DNA from: Antilocapra americana
Lineage: Eukaryota > Chordata > Mammalia > Artiodactyla > Antilocapridae
Reading direction: 5' to 3'
Assembly (NCBI GenBank): GCA_007570785.1
Contig: ML660203.1
Span: 9,389,183 to 9,453,182 of the forward strand
Length of the DNA: 64,000 nt
The notes beneath the pieces were generated by a model that was not told the DNA's origin, made no database searches, and saw only the letters and a program-made list of their open reading frames with translations. Of this stretch, positions 1 to 11,426 are shown in pieces; positions within the stretch are counted from its first letter, which is position 1, and each line of letters starts with the position of its first letter. The translations under genes and the position numbers were made by a program.

Positions 1-749
1 CAGAGCTAAGACCTGGTGCAGCCAAAAAATATATATATATATTTAATTTAATGTTATCTATATAACATATATGTATATATATATATTATAAACAACTTCA
101 AATAGGAGAGCACAGAAGAAAACCCAGGACACTATGACATTCAAGGGTGTCATTCCACTTCGCATGAAAATATTTCACTTTGATGAAACTTTGAAATCCT
201 TGGGTAACTGATGATATCTTTTAAAAATGATTAAATACTGACTTGCCATTCAATCATTCAGTCAGCCATTCAGTAGATATTTATTGTTTGCTCACTGTGC
301 AGGTATTGGCAAATAAACATGGTCCCTTCCTTCATGGAACTTACAGTCTGCTGAAGGAGAAAGATGTTAGTCACATAAATAAATAAAAAAGTTGTAACCG
401 TAAACACCCTTAGGAGATTTTTACAGTAAGGGTGGTGGAGAGTGTGCCTTCCTGAGGAAGTGATGATTTAACTCAGAGCTCAAAGACTGTGTGGGAGTTA
501 ACTGGGAAGAGAGAAGAGGAGGTCGTTCCAGGTTAAATACAGAGGCCTGGGAACAGGAGAAGGGTGACATGTTCATGGTGCTTGAACCCAGAAAGTGAGA
601 GGTGTGGGAAGTGGGTGTGAGCTGAGCCTGGAGAAAGGAGGGCCAGGCCAGGTGGGCCACATGGGCCACAGAAGGACTTTTGTCTTCAATCTAAAATCAG
701 TGGGAAGTTACTGCTTGTTTCATGTTTTGTCTTTTTTTTTTTTTTTCAG
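1..749 (+). other. PIGU: PIGU intron, 3' part (upstream end outside window)
   Basis: Bases 1-45 are the tail of a plus-strand CHR-type SINE (CTAAGACCTGGTGCAGCC followed by an A/T tail) that runs into an (AT)n tract to about 90. Bases 90-245 show nothing recognisable. Bases 245-720 look like an old dispersed repeat. The polypyrimidine tract and acceptor follow. Confidence 0.7.
245..720 (+). repeat. Ancient mammalian interspersed repeat, family not named
   Basis: The order of short motifs (a line about losing or gaining supply such as CATGGAACTTACAGTCTGCTGAAGG, an ATAAATAAATA stretch, CTTCCTGAGGAAGTGATGATTT, then CAGTGGGAAGTTACTGCT) follows a common old mammalian repeat that I recognise by pattern but cannot name with confidence. 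Related pieces occur at 17270-17950 and perhaps at 61620-62000. It contains no gene. Confidence 0.4.
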
Positions 750-859
750 TTTAAAAAGCAGAAACTCCTCCTAGAACTAGACCAGTATGCCCCCGATGTG
801 GCTGAACTCATCCGGACCCCTATGGAAATGCGTTACATCCCTCTGAAAGTGGCCATGTT
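750..859 (+). CDS. PIGU: PIGU internal exon (about residues 107-143)
   Basis: A 110-nt coding exon that enters in phase 0 and leaves with two bases (TT) of a split Phe codon. The acceptor is a run of 15 T (732-746) followed by CAG at 747-749. The donor is TT|GTAAGT at 860. The translation starts [12 protein letters not shown] and continues through a [12 protein letters not shown] stretch typical of mammalian PIGU. The charged first half should face the aqueous side, and the last residues begin a membrane segment completed by the next exon. From memory the human protein has Leu where this has Met just before the split codon. An old interspersed repeat lies upstream and ends about 30 bp before the acceptor, so little room is left for unique intronic control sequence. 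Confidence 0.95.
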
Positions 860-3105
860 GTAAGTATCCTCTGACCAAACCAGGGCTCGGTGCCAACAAA
901 CGCAAGGAAAATCTGATGAGACTTTCTCATGTTGTTTGTTGTATTTTTGGAGATTTGGAGTCTTAGTCATCGAGTGTTTGCTATAGTTCTGTTGCACAGC
1001 TGGGGTTCTGGCCAGGAAAAGAGACAGAGCCATTCTGTCTCTGTTGGGACAAAGCCTCACACAGGCACACGCACAATCAACCCTTCACAGATGCTTTTTC
1101 ACTCGATGCCAATCTGGGTTCCAGCCTCCATGTAACCAGTATTTCTAAAAACAATAACAACAAAAAATTTTTCAGTTGTAATATATGGATTGGAGAAAAT
1201 TCTGGTCTTCATGTAGCTGTTATTCCAAGCAATTCCTATGTCTCATGTAGCATTTACTCCCCCATTTGTAGTTCAGAAAACTGAACTGAAGTGCCAGACA
1301 GACCCATCCCAGCTGGGTGACCAGCATGGGAGAGTAGAACTTACTGAACTGAGGATCTATGAAAGAATTCTCTAGGGGTACCAGTGCTGCCTGTAACTTT
1401 TAATTCTTTCAGGTTATTCCTGTTTATTTGCTGAGATAGGCAAATGGGGATAATTATTCAGTCAACTGATAGTAAATGTTAACAATATACTTGTTCCTAA
1501 GGATACACAGTAAACAAGACAGACCAGTTTCCTCATGGAAAAACATGACCTTAGAACGTCAGATTTAGAAGGGGTCTTATAAGGACAGTTTATTCAGCCC
1601 TCTGCCTTGTGTGTGACTCTTCCTATTCAGTATTGCAGATAGGTGGCTGTGTAGCTGCTTCTTGAGCATCACCTGCTATTTAGAAATGACATTTCCCCCC
1701 TCTCCTACCAAGCACATTTGAGGTGTCAGTTCATATCTGTGTATTTCAGAAATGTTGGTGGGGACTACCTCATAGAACCAGAGGTTTGGCAGCATTATGA
1801 ATGTCTTATGCACTCAGGGGGTAGTTTTGTAATAGCAGGAGTCATTTCTTTAAAGATTGTGTAACAAATCTATCTATAATTGCTAGAAAAAAATTAACAA
1901 TTTCTGGGTTGTTGGCTTTAGAACTGATAATCTTACAGCTCTGAGAGGTATTGGATTTAAGGTCTTTTTTTGTGAATGATAATTACAATCTCTTTCTGAG
2001 ACACTGGCACGTTTCTTCCTATCTGATAATCAGAATTATGTAACTGCTCTCCCTTTTCACTGTGTCTGCCAGGAGACTCCTCAGAGCCAGATTTAAAGCT
2101 GATTATTACAGTGCTGTAGAAGACCTATTTATTCTTCTTTCCGTGATCTTGACTTTTTCCTTTTCTTTGTTTTCCCTGGTCTTAAATTCTTTATTTTTAT
2201 TTTAATTTTGCTCTCACTTTTTATCATCTATTCTCATTTGAGCTACTTCAGATCTTTTGTGGAAGCAGGATAAAAATAAATAAAAATATAGCTATGACTG
2301 TGTTAAGATTTCCCTGTTTATTGTTATAAATTCATTTTTTTCAGTTCATTCCTTCCCACCTCAGGAAAAGACTGTTTCAGTTTAATTCCTTGCCAGTGGA
2401 AGTTCAAGCTGTCCTGTGAAGTTCAGTGGCCACTAGCTTATGTGTGACTCTCCTTTTCTCCTATTGTTGAATTTGCAGACACTTAATCTGTCCTTTGGGT
2501 CTAGCTTGGGGGATGTAGCTTGACTGACAAGAGGACTAAACTTAAGCCACTCTCACCTCTTGAATGGGGTAACCTGTGTCAGAGTTTAGGAACTTGATTG
2601 AGTAAAAAGTAGTTTCCTTTTTTTCAGAGATAACTGTAGCCATTCCTAAAATATATGGCTCTGTGGGAATTAGTAGAATTTTTATAATTTTTGAAGCCTG
2701 AAGTAATAGAAAACGTAGGCTTTAGAGCCTGGAAAGTTCTGATTTTGAATGTATTTGTTAGCTTGTAAAACCTTAAGCTTGTTACTTAACCACTGAGTTT
2801 TGTTTTTTTTCATCTGCAAAATGGGAATAATGTTATTGCTGGTTTATAGAATCTCTGTGATGATGAAATATGATGGTTTTCCCATATAACACATAGCAAA
2901 GAATAAGCAGTGAATGTTCAGTGCCTTTTATTCACTGGCCACAACCCTGCTCCATCCTCTTTTACTTAGAAGAACTCGTTTCTAAGATGTTGCCTTCCCT
3001 AAGTATGCTTTTAGTAAACCTCAAGAAATTTCTGTCTATGGTGGCCAGGACTCCCTGGTCCTTTGACCAGGATTACTAATGTCAGATATGTGTGTTTTTC
3101 TCCAG
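860..3105 (+). other. PIGU: PIGU intron of 2,246 bp
   Basis: A mostly unique, moderately AT-rich intron. A MIR-like repeat lies at about 2700-2925. No other repeat, RNA gene or convincing ORF was found in 860-2700 or 2925-3105. Confidence 0.8.
2700..2925 (+). repeat. MIR SINE, diverged
   Basis: Shows the MIR order: CTTGTTACTTAACCACTGAG, CATCTGCAAAATGGGAATAAT, then a GTGATGATGAAAT-type section and ATAGCAAAGAATAAGCAGTGAATG near the 3' end. The divergence is that of an old mammalian insertion. Confidence 0.6.
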
Positions 3106-3206
3106 CTATCTTTTAAATCCCTACACGATCTTGTCTTGTGTTGCCAAGTCTACCTGTGCCATCAACAACACCCTCATTGCTTTCTTCATTTTGGCCACAG
3201 TGAAAG
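3106..3206 (+). CDS. PIGU: PIGU internal exon (about residues 143-176)
   Basis: A 101-nt exon with 33 whole codons, one leading base and one trailing base. The acceptor is a pyrimidine-rich TTTTTCTCCAG ending at 3105, and the donor is AAAG|GTAAGG at 3207. Joined to the previous exon it reads [17 protein letters not shown], then a hydrophobic run ([13 protein letters not shown]) forming a transmembrane helix. The NPYTI stretch lies in the conserved luminal/membrane core shared with the PIG-M/PIG-V-like multi-pass GPI proteins. The intron before it is 2,246 bp and the intron after it is 19,599 bp. The reading frame is intact, and differences from human, as remembered, are conservative (Ala for Thr, Val for Ile). 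Confidence 0.96.
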
Positions 3207-3634
3207 GTAAGGTCCCAAAGGAAAGTACGAACCTCAGTTCCTGATTCGTGTAGGATTTTTTGTTAACATCTATGCTGTGGATTAAAAACAAAAAACAGCA
3301 TTCAAAAAGATTTTTTAAAAATACACAAGTATAATATTATTATAGAAATTTCAGATAAGCCAAGAGAAAAAATTAAAACATCCTGATTCTACCACTGTCT
3401 GAACAAAAACAAAAAAATTCAAAAAGCCTTACAATGAGAACAGTGGTGCACTGCCTCCTTCCTATCCCTAGATCAAGTTTTTTGAAGGAGCTACTTTTTT
3501 TGCTAGTATCTATTTCCATGTTTGTAAATAAGACCTAGTGTTGCTGTTTGATGCATTATGAATTTTAGACATTATCTGTTGTTGATTCTCATTATGGGAG
3601 ATAACGATTTAGCTCTTTGATACCTGTTTCCTTT

Positions 3635-3695
3635 ATGGTGCTCCCTGCAGTGGAAAAGTGGAATCTTAACCACTGGACCACCAAGGTAGTGCCTC
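3635..3695 (-). repeat. CHR-type SINE head fragment
   Basis: Contains CTTAACCACTGGACCACCAAGG, the reverse complement of the tRNA-Glu-like head of CHR SINEs. Only the head is recognisable. Confidence 0.5.
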
Positions 3696-3928
3696 ACAGC
3701 TTTGATTAAATCAGTAGTTCGTACCTATATTTTATGACAGTATAGGTATTATTCACTACTGGGAAAAGAAGTAACTATGGTTATTTTTTTCTGCCTTGTA
3801 CAACCTTTTTATTTTTTCTGGAGTTAATTGTGGAGTTTTTGCTTGTTTTAATTTTGCTTAATCCTTTTGTACTAACCACTGTTTTTTCCCCCAGTTGCTC
3901 TGCTAGATCTTTCAAGTGCCTAACAATA

Positions 3929-4249
3929 CAGGCATGCCTCAGAGATATTGTGGGTTTGGTTTCAGATCACAATAAAGCAAATATTGCAATCAAGTTAGTC
4001 AGGAATTTTTTGGTTTCCCAGTACCTATAAAAGTTATGTCTACATTATATTCTGCTAAATATGCAGTAACACTATATCTAAAACAATGTACATAGCTTAA
4101 TTTAAACCTACTTTATTGATTAAAAAAAAAATTAGCCCCACACAAGAGAATCAGCTTGTCCTTTGAAGCCAGGCATTGACTTCTCTCTAGCTGTGAAAGT
4201 CTAGCTGGCATCTTCTTCTGAAAGAAGACTGTTTCCTCTACATTGAGAA
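3929..4249 (-). mobile_element. Tigger1 (pogo-type DNA transposon) internally deleted fragment
   Basis: Begins with the terminal sequence CAGGCATGCCTCAGAGATATTG directly after a TA dinucleotide (3927-3928), the target expected for pogo/Tigger elements. The subterminal part runs to about 4125 and is then joined directly to an internal transposase segment (about 4135-4249, CCAGGCATTGACTTCTCTCTAGC) that lies more than 1 kb away in a complete copy. The same internal segment occurs at about 40435-40530 in the larger Tigger1 of this window. Coding orientation is minus. It cannot encode a transposase. Confidence 0.8.
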
Positions 4250-4252
4250 TCT

Positions 4253-4412
4253 ATTTTTTTTTTTAAATTATTTTTATTTATTTATTTCGTTGTAGCATGC
4301 AGGATCATCCATCTCCTTTGCAGCATGTGAACTCTTTAAATGTGGCATGTGAGGTCTTGCCACATGTGGGATCTTAGTTCCTGACCAGGGATCGAACCCA
4401 GGCCCCCTGCTT
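4253..4412 (-). repeat. CHR-type SINE
   Basis: The reversed tail (T-rich, TTTATTTATTTATTT) is followed by GTGGGATCTTAGTTCCTGACCAGGGATCGAACCC, the reversed B-box part of a tRNA-Glu SINE. The tRNA head is missing its last bases. Confidence 0.75.
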
Positions 4413-5107
4413 TGATCTGATTTGCATGTTTTATTTTCTGTTGATTTTTCCCATCATTTTAGCTTACTTCCTGTTTTTCTGGAATACTTCCTTATTTTTA
4501 TCTTTTGACTCTTATGTGGAATTTTTAATTTTTATACTTTTGTGTTCTGTGTTGGTCTCCAGTTGTTTCTCTGAGGCACCATTCTTATTTTGTCACACAG
4601 TGTCCCCTCTAAGCTGAGTGTTCTTGGTTTTGTTTTTGTTTTTAGTTTCTGTTTGTTCTAAGCATGATCCCTTTGTCTTCCTGTATTCCCCCCTTTTCCC
4701 CCCACCCATGGCTGCCTATTTTTTTTTCTGTTTATCTTGAGCTCTGTCTTTCATATGGAGAGATTTTTCTCTTATTTATAGGATCCTTAGCTGTCTGCTT
4801 ATTATTTAAGGATATACTAACTTGTTGATTTGAGACTGTGTACATGGGCAAGACTTGATGGATCATTCTCATTGTAGCAAGATCAGACGGCTGGCTGACG
4901 TTTTTTGTTGCAGGGATCCTTAAATGTCATCATTTATAGGTTTTCTTTTCCTCTGAATGTATTTAGTTTTTCCACAGGGGAATCATCCAGTTCCCTGCAT
5001 AAGGGTAACAGAGTTGGAGTTGCAGTGGGGTAGGGAGTTCATGTGATCAACTGTTGGAGTTGTGAAAGCAGTAGCAGGGGGAGGTGGCTGATTGGAATAC
5101 ATAGATT

Positions 5108-5640
5108 TTTTTTTTAATTGAAGGATAATTGCTTTACAGTGTTGTTTCTACTGTACAATAACATGAATCAGCTCTGTATATGCTCAGTCACTCAGTTATG
5201 TCCAACTCTTTGCAACCCCATGGCCTGTAGCCAGCCAGGCTCCTCTGTCCATGGGATACTCCAGGGAAGAGTACTAGAGTGGGTTGCTGTTTCCTACTCC
5301 AGGGATGAATCAGCTATAAGTGTGCATATATTCCCTCCCTCTTGAGCCTCGCTCCTACCCACCCCTCTCGGTCATCACAGAGCACTAAGCTGAGCTCCCC
5401 GTGTTATACAGAAGCTCCCCACTAGCTATCTGTTTTACACATAGTATTGTATATATATCAGTGCTACTCTCTCAGTTTGTCCCTCCCTCTCCTTCTCTTG
5501 CTGTGTGCACAAGTCTATTCTCCATTTTATTCCTGCCTTGTAAAATAGGTTCATCAGTACCATTTTTCTAAATTCCATATGTATGTGTTAATATACAGTA
5601 TTTATTTTTCTCTTTCTGACTTAAATTTTTATGTAATCTC
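5108..5640 (-). mobile_element. L1 3' end, antisense, split by a SINE
   Basis: Contains AATTGAAGGATAATTGCTTTACAGTGTTG, then TTCCCTCCCTCTTGAGCCTCG, TCACAGAGCACTAAGCTGAGCTCC and CACTAGCTATCTGTTTTACA, the reversed 3'UTR of bovine-type L1. The element continues on both sides of a SINE at 5174-5304. Confidence 0.75.
5174..5304 (-). repeat. BovA-type SINE inserted in an L1, with 11-bp target duplication
   Basis: Reversed BovA sequence (GCTCAGTCACTCAGTTATGTCC, CAACCCCATGGCCTGTAGCC, TGGGTTGCTGTTTCCTACTCCAGG). ATGAATCAGCT occurs on both sides (5163-5173 and 5305-5315) as a perfect target-site duplication inside the L1, so the SINE is younger than the L1. Confidence 0.8.
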
Positions 5641-6049
5641 ATTACTCCTCTTCAGTCCACACTTCTCTTTAGCCTATTACTGTGCTTAATATCCCTCGAC
5701 CTGTGCCTCTTTAGTTAATTTTCTCCAGAACTATAGTCTCTGGGAGTGGAGTAGAATGAAGGATGAGGATGTGTAGAGGTAGTCAACTGACTGATTGCAC
5801 ATAGTTGAGATGAGACCTGGGGTTCTGGCTGGTCTGTACAAAACCTTTCAGTTTGATTTTCATCTCTGTAACTTACCCCACCAAGAATATCTGATACCTG
5901 AAGGTATCTGATACCTTCAAGGTACTGGATTTCTTAAAAGTGGTATGGGGTGAGTTGGCCTGATTTTTATTGGTATTTATCTCTGCAGGCCATTAAGTTG
6001 TAATCTCTTCCATATTGCTCATTTATCTGTCTTCCTCCTCCTTTTTAAA

Positions 6050-6357
6050 AAAATATTTTTTGTTAATGCATGTTAATATCATTTTATTTATTTTTTAAAA
6101 TGTTCGTTTGACTGCATCAGGTTTTAGTTGCAGCATGTGGGACATTTTTTGCTTCATGTCAGCTCTTTTGTTGCCGCACCCAGGTTCTCTAGTTGTGGTG
6201 TGGTGTGAGGGCTCAGGAGCAGGCAGGCTCAGTAGTTGTGGCCCAAAGGCTTAGTTGGTCTGCTGCATGTGGGATCTTAGTTCCCTGACCAGGATGGAAC
6301 CCAAATCTCCTACATTGCAAAGCAGATTCCTAACCACTCGACCACCAGGGAAGTCCC
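6050..6357 (-). repeat. CHR-type SINE, long form
   Basis: Reversed long CHR element with TTTAGTTGCAGCATGTGGGACA, GGCTCAGTAGTTGTGGC, GCATGTGGGATCTTAGTTCCCTGACC and the head ACCACTCGACCACCAGGGAAGTCCC. Confidence 0.8.
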
Positions 6358-6507
6358 CTCTTCTTCCTGCTTTTAGTGTTTCCACTATTGTATTAAAATT
6401 TATTTTACTATAACCTCTTCTCCTGTTTTTTGAGATTTAAGACAATTTTTAGCACTTTATTGTCATTTCATTGAGGTTTTTGGAAGGAAAAGTGATATAC
6501 ACTTGAT

Positions 6508-6664
6508 TTGTTGTTGTTGTTCAGTCCCTAAGTAGTGTCCGACTCTTTGCCACACCTTGGACTGCAGCACTCCAGGCTTCCCTGTCCTTCACTGTGTCAT
6601 AGAGTTTGCCCAAACTCATGTCCATTGAGTCGATGATGCCATCCAGCCATCTCATCCTCCGTTG
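6508..6664 (-). repeat. BovB/ART2-type 3' end
   Basis: A GTT microsatellite tail is followed by CAGTCCCTAAGTAGTGTCCGACTC, CCATTGAGTCGATGATGCCATCC and AGCCATCTCATCC, the reversed 3' end shared by BovB and its derived ART2/BovA elements. Truncated at 6664. Confidence 0.75.
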
Positions 6665-6714
6665 ATTAGCATTAGAGATATATATTTCCAGATTTCCCCC
6701 CAATTTTCCTTTTA

Positions 6715-7060
6715 GACTTTTAAATATTATATCACCTAATTGTTGCCACAAAAATGTTATTTGACAAAGCACTCCAAAACTCAGTGGCTTAAAACAACAG
6801 TACACATTTACTTAGCTTGTATGTCTGTAAGCCAGCTAGGTGTCAGCTGATCTAGGCTGGATGTGGCCAGACAGTCTTTTGGTTTCATCGGGGCTCATTC
6901 ATGCATCAACAGCTGGCTATAGTCGGCTAATCTCGGCTGGGCTCTTCTTCACATGTCTGTCATCCTCATGGACCAGGGAACTAATTTAAGCATATTCTTC
7001 TCATACTGATGGCAGAGGCACAACTGTGAGGCTTGAGCTTTTGAAGTTTCTGGTTGTATC
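6715..7060. repeat. Old interspersed repeat, probably a DNA transposon relic
   Basis: ACTCCAAAACTCAGTGGCTTAAAACAACAG followed by GTCAGCTGATCTAGGCTGG and further diverged sequence follows a common mammalian repeat whose name I am not sure of. No ORF. Confidence 0.35.
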
Positions 7061-7204
7061 ACATGATGCAAACCTATGTCTAAGGTCAAGGGTAGATACT
7101 TCCCCATCCACAGTGGGAGCACACTGCAAAGTTATATGGCAAAGAGCCTAGACATAGGGAGGGGTAAAGAATTGGCACCAAAAATACAGCCTGCCACAAA
7201 TGTC

Positions 7205-7720
7205 AAAAAACATTTAGTCTGTCATGTTTCACGGCTGCTTACTGTTCCATTGTATTGACCAATAAATAGAAATTCTTTAACCAACTTCTACTATTAAATA
7301 TCTAGTTAATAGTTTTCAGTTGTCAGCTGTTTAAATAGTATTACAGTTAATTTTCCTTCTTTTTTTTTTAATTTTTTTTGGCTTCATCACCAGGCTTAGT
7401 TCCCCAACCAGGGATCAAACCCTGGCCCCAGCAGTGAAAGTGCTGAGTCTTAACCACTGGACCGCCAGGGAATTCCCATACAGTTAATTTTTTAATGTAA
7501 TTTCTAACAGTAATTTACACACCCATGTTCAATTATTTTCTTACCACAAAGTCCTAGAAATAGAATTTTTGTGTCACAGGCTGTATACCTTTTTTAGGAT
7601 TTCTGAAATTTATCACTAAATTGCCTTCAAGAGTTTTACCAACTTATACTGCCATAAGAAGTGTATGAGAGCCCTTGTTTCCCTACATTATTGCTGAATA
7701 GTTTACACACTTAGGGGAAA
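7205..7720 (-). mobile_element. Ancient L1 fragment, antisense, split by a SINE
   Basis: Diverged L1 3' coding/3'UTR sequence in antisense: CTTAACCAACTTCTACTATTAAA, then after the SINE CCTAGAAATAGAATTTTTGTGTCACAGGC, ATTGCCTTCAAGAGTTTTACC and CCTTGTTTCCCTACATTATTGC. Confidence 0.55.
7355..7478 (-). repeat. CHR-type SINE with 13-bp target duplication
   Basis: Reversed CHR SINE (CTTAGTTCCCCAACCAGGGATC, ACTGGACCGCCAGGGAATTCCC). TACAGTTAATTTT is found at 7342-7354 and 7479-7491 as a perfect target duplication within an ancient L1. Confidence 0.85.
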
Positions 7721-8057
7721 AAGACTCAAAAGTTACATGTAGAGCTTTTTACTTAGAGTTTACTTACCTTTTCTAGGGTAGCACACAGAAAGGACTTGGG
7801 TCTTTTTAAGACATTGCTTCTCTTGGAGTAGTTGTGGTGGTCTTTTTGTAGGTCGTTTAGTTTAACTTACTGTCAGATTACTTGAAATGACTCTGCTGTC
7901 TGTGAACACTGCCTACCTTAGTTCCTGTTTCCAGAGTGTCTATCTCAGGTAGATTCATTTATCAAGGTGCCTGGTGTTCATTTAAGTAAGAACTATTTGC
8001 TGCCACCTGGGAGAAGGGATTGAGCCTTTGGAAATGTCACCTTTAAAATAGCTGAGG

Positions 8058-8190
8058 CATTTCCCTGGCAGTCCAGCGCTTAAGACTCCTTGCTTCTAAT
8101 GCAGGGGGTGAAAGTTCTATACCTGGTCAGGGAAATAAGATCCCACATGCCACACAGTATGCCCAAAACATTAAAAAAATAATAATAAAG
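8058..8190 (+). repeat. CHR-type SINE
   Basis: Plus-strand CHR SINE with CATTTCCCTGGCAGTCCAGC, TAATGCAGGGGGTGAAAG, ACCTGGTCAGGGAAATAAGATCCC and an (AAT)n-rich tail. Confidence 0.8.
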
Positions 8191-9071
8191 TAGCCAAGCA
8201 CAAAGGTAGAAAGACTGAAGACATGCCCTCTGAGGTGTGTACAATAGGAGTCTCACACAAAAATGTAAAATATGTCATTTGAAGAACATCTTTCATAAGA
8301 CTTCTTAGGTCAATGAAAAGATTTTGTTTGAGGGGGAATAATCATATTAAAAAGTTATATATAACTCTTTGGCAGCCATACTGTTTTTGATTCCACAGAA
8401 AAATTTTTTATTATGTCACTTCAGATTTCTGTCAAGTGAATTTTATAAACTTTTTTGTGATATTGTATGCACAGTTTTGTTTTACTTTTATTATTTGTCT
8501 CATATGAATCATGTATGATATTGGTCACATATTTGTTAGTTTCTTTAAATTTAATTTTTTTAAGTTTTAGGAGTAGTTGAAGTACTTGGTAAAAATAAAA
8601 GAAGTTCAAACATATGAAATGAGAAGTAAAAGTCTTTTATCATCCCACCCTACCTCACCTCCTCTTCCATTCCTCAGGTATACTTATCATGGGGTCCCAG
8701 GCCTTCCCTTTTGCTGGACACCTAAGTTATTTTCCATTGTTGGAAAATAGTCTATAAATAGAGGCTGTCACAAGTCACATTTCTAATCTGTTAAAATATT
8801 TCAAGAATTCTATTTTAGTTAGGTCTCTGAACTACTCTAACTCTTTGAGTATATTAGTAATCTCTATTAACAGAATTTACAAAGTTAGTTCAGTTATAAA
8901 ATTTGCAACTCTTATTTCTGCATTTCACATTTGTACCACATGATTAGATATTTAATGAAATTAATGACACAATAATTCATTAAAGATGAAAACAGTTGGG
9001 AGACTTCACAAAAGAAGGGGTATAAATGACTAAAAAGGATGAAGAAATACTCAACTCCATAGATAACTAAT

Positions 9072-11426
9072 CAGTTCAGTTCAGTTCAGTCACTCAGTCG
9101 TGTCCGACTCTTTGTGATCCCATGGACTGCAGCATGCCAGGCTTCCCTGTCCATCACCAACTCCTAAAGCTTACTCAAAATCATGTCCATTGGAGTAAGT
9201 GATGCCATGCAGCGATCTCATCCTCTGTCATCCTCTTCTCCTCCCACCTTCAATCCTTCCCAGCATCAGGGTCTTTTTCCAGTGAGTCAGTTCTTTTCAT
9301 CAGGTGGCCAAAATATTGGAGCTTCAACTTCAGCATAAGTCCTTTTGATGAATATTCAGGACTGATTTCCTTTAGGATGGACTGGTTGGTTCTTCTTGCA
9401 GTCAAAGGGACTCTTGAGAGTCTTCTCCAACACCACAGTTCAAAAGCATCAGTTCTTTGGCACTCAGCTTTCTTTATGGTCCAACTCTCACATCCATACA
9501 TGACTACTGGAAAAACCATAGCTTTGACTAGACAGACCTTTGTTTACAAAGTAATGTCTCTGCTTTTTAATGTGCTGTCTAGGTTGGTCATAGCTTTTCT
9601 TCCAAGGAGCAAGTGACTTTGCATGGCTGCACTCACCATCTGCAGTGATTTTGTAACACCGTTCAATATCACAGTAATCCAGTCTATGCCCCAACCAGTA
9701 ATGCTGAAGAAGATGAAGTTGGACGGTTCTGTGAAGATCTACAAGACCTTCTAGAAGTAACACCCAAAAAAGATGTTCTTTTCACTATAGGGGACTGGAA
9801 TGCAAAGGTAGGAATCAAGAGATACTTGGAGTAACAGGCAAATTTGGCCTTGGAGTATAAAATGAACCAGGGCAAAGGCTAACAGAGTTTTGACAAGAGA
9901 ATACACTGGTCATAGCAAACACCCTCTTCTGAAAACACAAGAGAAGACTCTACACGTGGACATCACCAAATAGTCAACACCAAAATCAAATTGATTATAT
10001 TCTTTGCAGCCAAAGATGGAGAAGCTCTATGCAGTCAGCAAAACAAGACTGAGAGCTGACTGTGGCTCAGATCATGAACTCCTTATTGTCAAATTCAGAC
10101 TTAAATTGAAGAAAATAGGGAAAACCACTGGACCATTCAGGTATGACCTAAATCAAATCCCTTACAATTATACAGTGGAAGTGACAAATAGATTCAAGGG
10201 ATTAGATTTGATAGAGTACCTGAAGAACTGTGAACAGAGGTTCATCACATTGTACAGGAGGCAGGGATCAAGACCATCACCAAGAAAAAGAAATGAAAAA
10301 AGGCAAAATGGTTGTCTGAGGAGGCCTTACAAATAGCTGAGAAAGGAAGAGAAGCTAAAGGCAAAGGCGAAGAGGAAAGATATACCCATTTGAATCTGAG
10401 TTCCAAAGAATAGCAAGGAGAGATAAGAAAGCCTTTTCAGTGATCAGTGCAAAGAAATATAGGAAAACAACAGAATGGGAAAGACTAGAGCTGTTTTCAA
10501 AAAATTAGAGATACCAAGGGAACATTCCATACAAAGATGGGCACAGTAAAGGACAGAAATGGTAAGGACCTAATAGAAGCAGAAGATATTAAGAAGAGGT
10601 GGCAAGAATACACAGAAGAATTATGCAAAAATGATCTTCATGACCCAGATAACCACAATGGTGTGATCACTCACCTAGAACCAGACATCCTGGAGTGTGA
10701 AGTCAAGTGGGCCTTAGGAAGCATCACTACGAACAAAGCTAGTAAAGATGATGGAATTCCAGTTGAGCTATTTCAAATCCTGAAAGACGATGCTGTGAAA
10801 GTGCTGCACTCAATATGTCCGCAAATTTGGAAAACTCAGCAGTGGCCACAGGACTGGAAAAGGTCAGTTTTCATTCTAATCCCAAAGAAAGGCAATGCCA
10901 AAGAATGTTCAAACTATCGCACAATTGCACTCATCTCACACTCTAGCAAAGTAATGCTCAAAATCCTCCAAGCCAGGCTTCAGCAATACATGAACCATGA
11001 ACTTCCAGATGTTCAAGCTGGATTTCAAAAAGGCAGAGGAACCAGAGATCAAATTGCCAACATCCGCTGGATCATCAAAAAAGTAAGAGAGTTCCAGAAA
11101 AACATCTGTTTTATTGACTATGCCAAAGCCTTTGACTGTGTGGATCACTATAAACTGTGGAAAATTCTTCAAGAGATGGTATTCCCAGCCCACCTGACCT
11201 GCCTCCTGAGAAACCTGTATACAGGTCAAGAAGCAACAGTTAGGACTGAACATGAAACAACAGACTGGTTCCAAATTGGGAAAGGAGTATGTCAATGCTG
11301 TGTATTGTCACCCTGCTTATTTAACTTCTATGCAGTGTGCATCATGTGAAATGCTGGGCTGGATGAAGCGCAAGCTGGAATCAAGATTGCAGGGAGAAAA
11401 TATCAATATCCTCAGATATTAGTTAT
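9072..11426 (-). mobile_element. BovB LINE with inverted 5' part and 12-bp target duplication
   Basis: Two BovB segments lie tail to tail. Bases 9072-9652 are the BovB 3' end in minus orientation (ending in the typical CAGTTCAGTTCAGT tail at the left). Bases 9653-11420 are BovB endonuclease and reverse transcriptase in plus orientation, from the endonuclease middle to just before the YADD box. The RT shows the FIDYAKAFDCVDH motif in an open frame at 10537-11349. About 240 bp of element around YADD is missing between the two parts. TAGATAACTAAT flanks the whole composite (9060-9071 and 11427-11438). Order, orientation and duplication match a single insertion by twin priming. It is 5'-truncated and inactive. 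Confidence 0.85.

Noticed and set aside
3929..4249. Hairpin or small RNA gene suggested by the terminal CAGGCATGCCTC
   Set aside because: The sequence is the terminal and internal part of Tigger1 joined by deletion.
10537..11349. 270-codon plus-strand reverse transcriptase frame as a host gene
   Set aside because: It is part of the BovB LINE at 9072-11426; it lacks the YADD box and the rest of the element.
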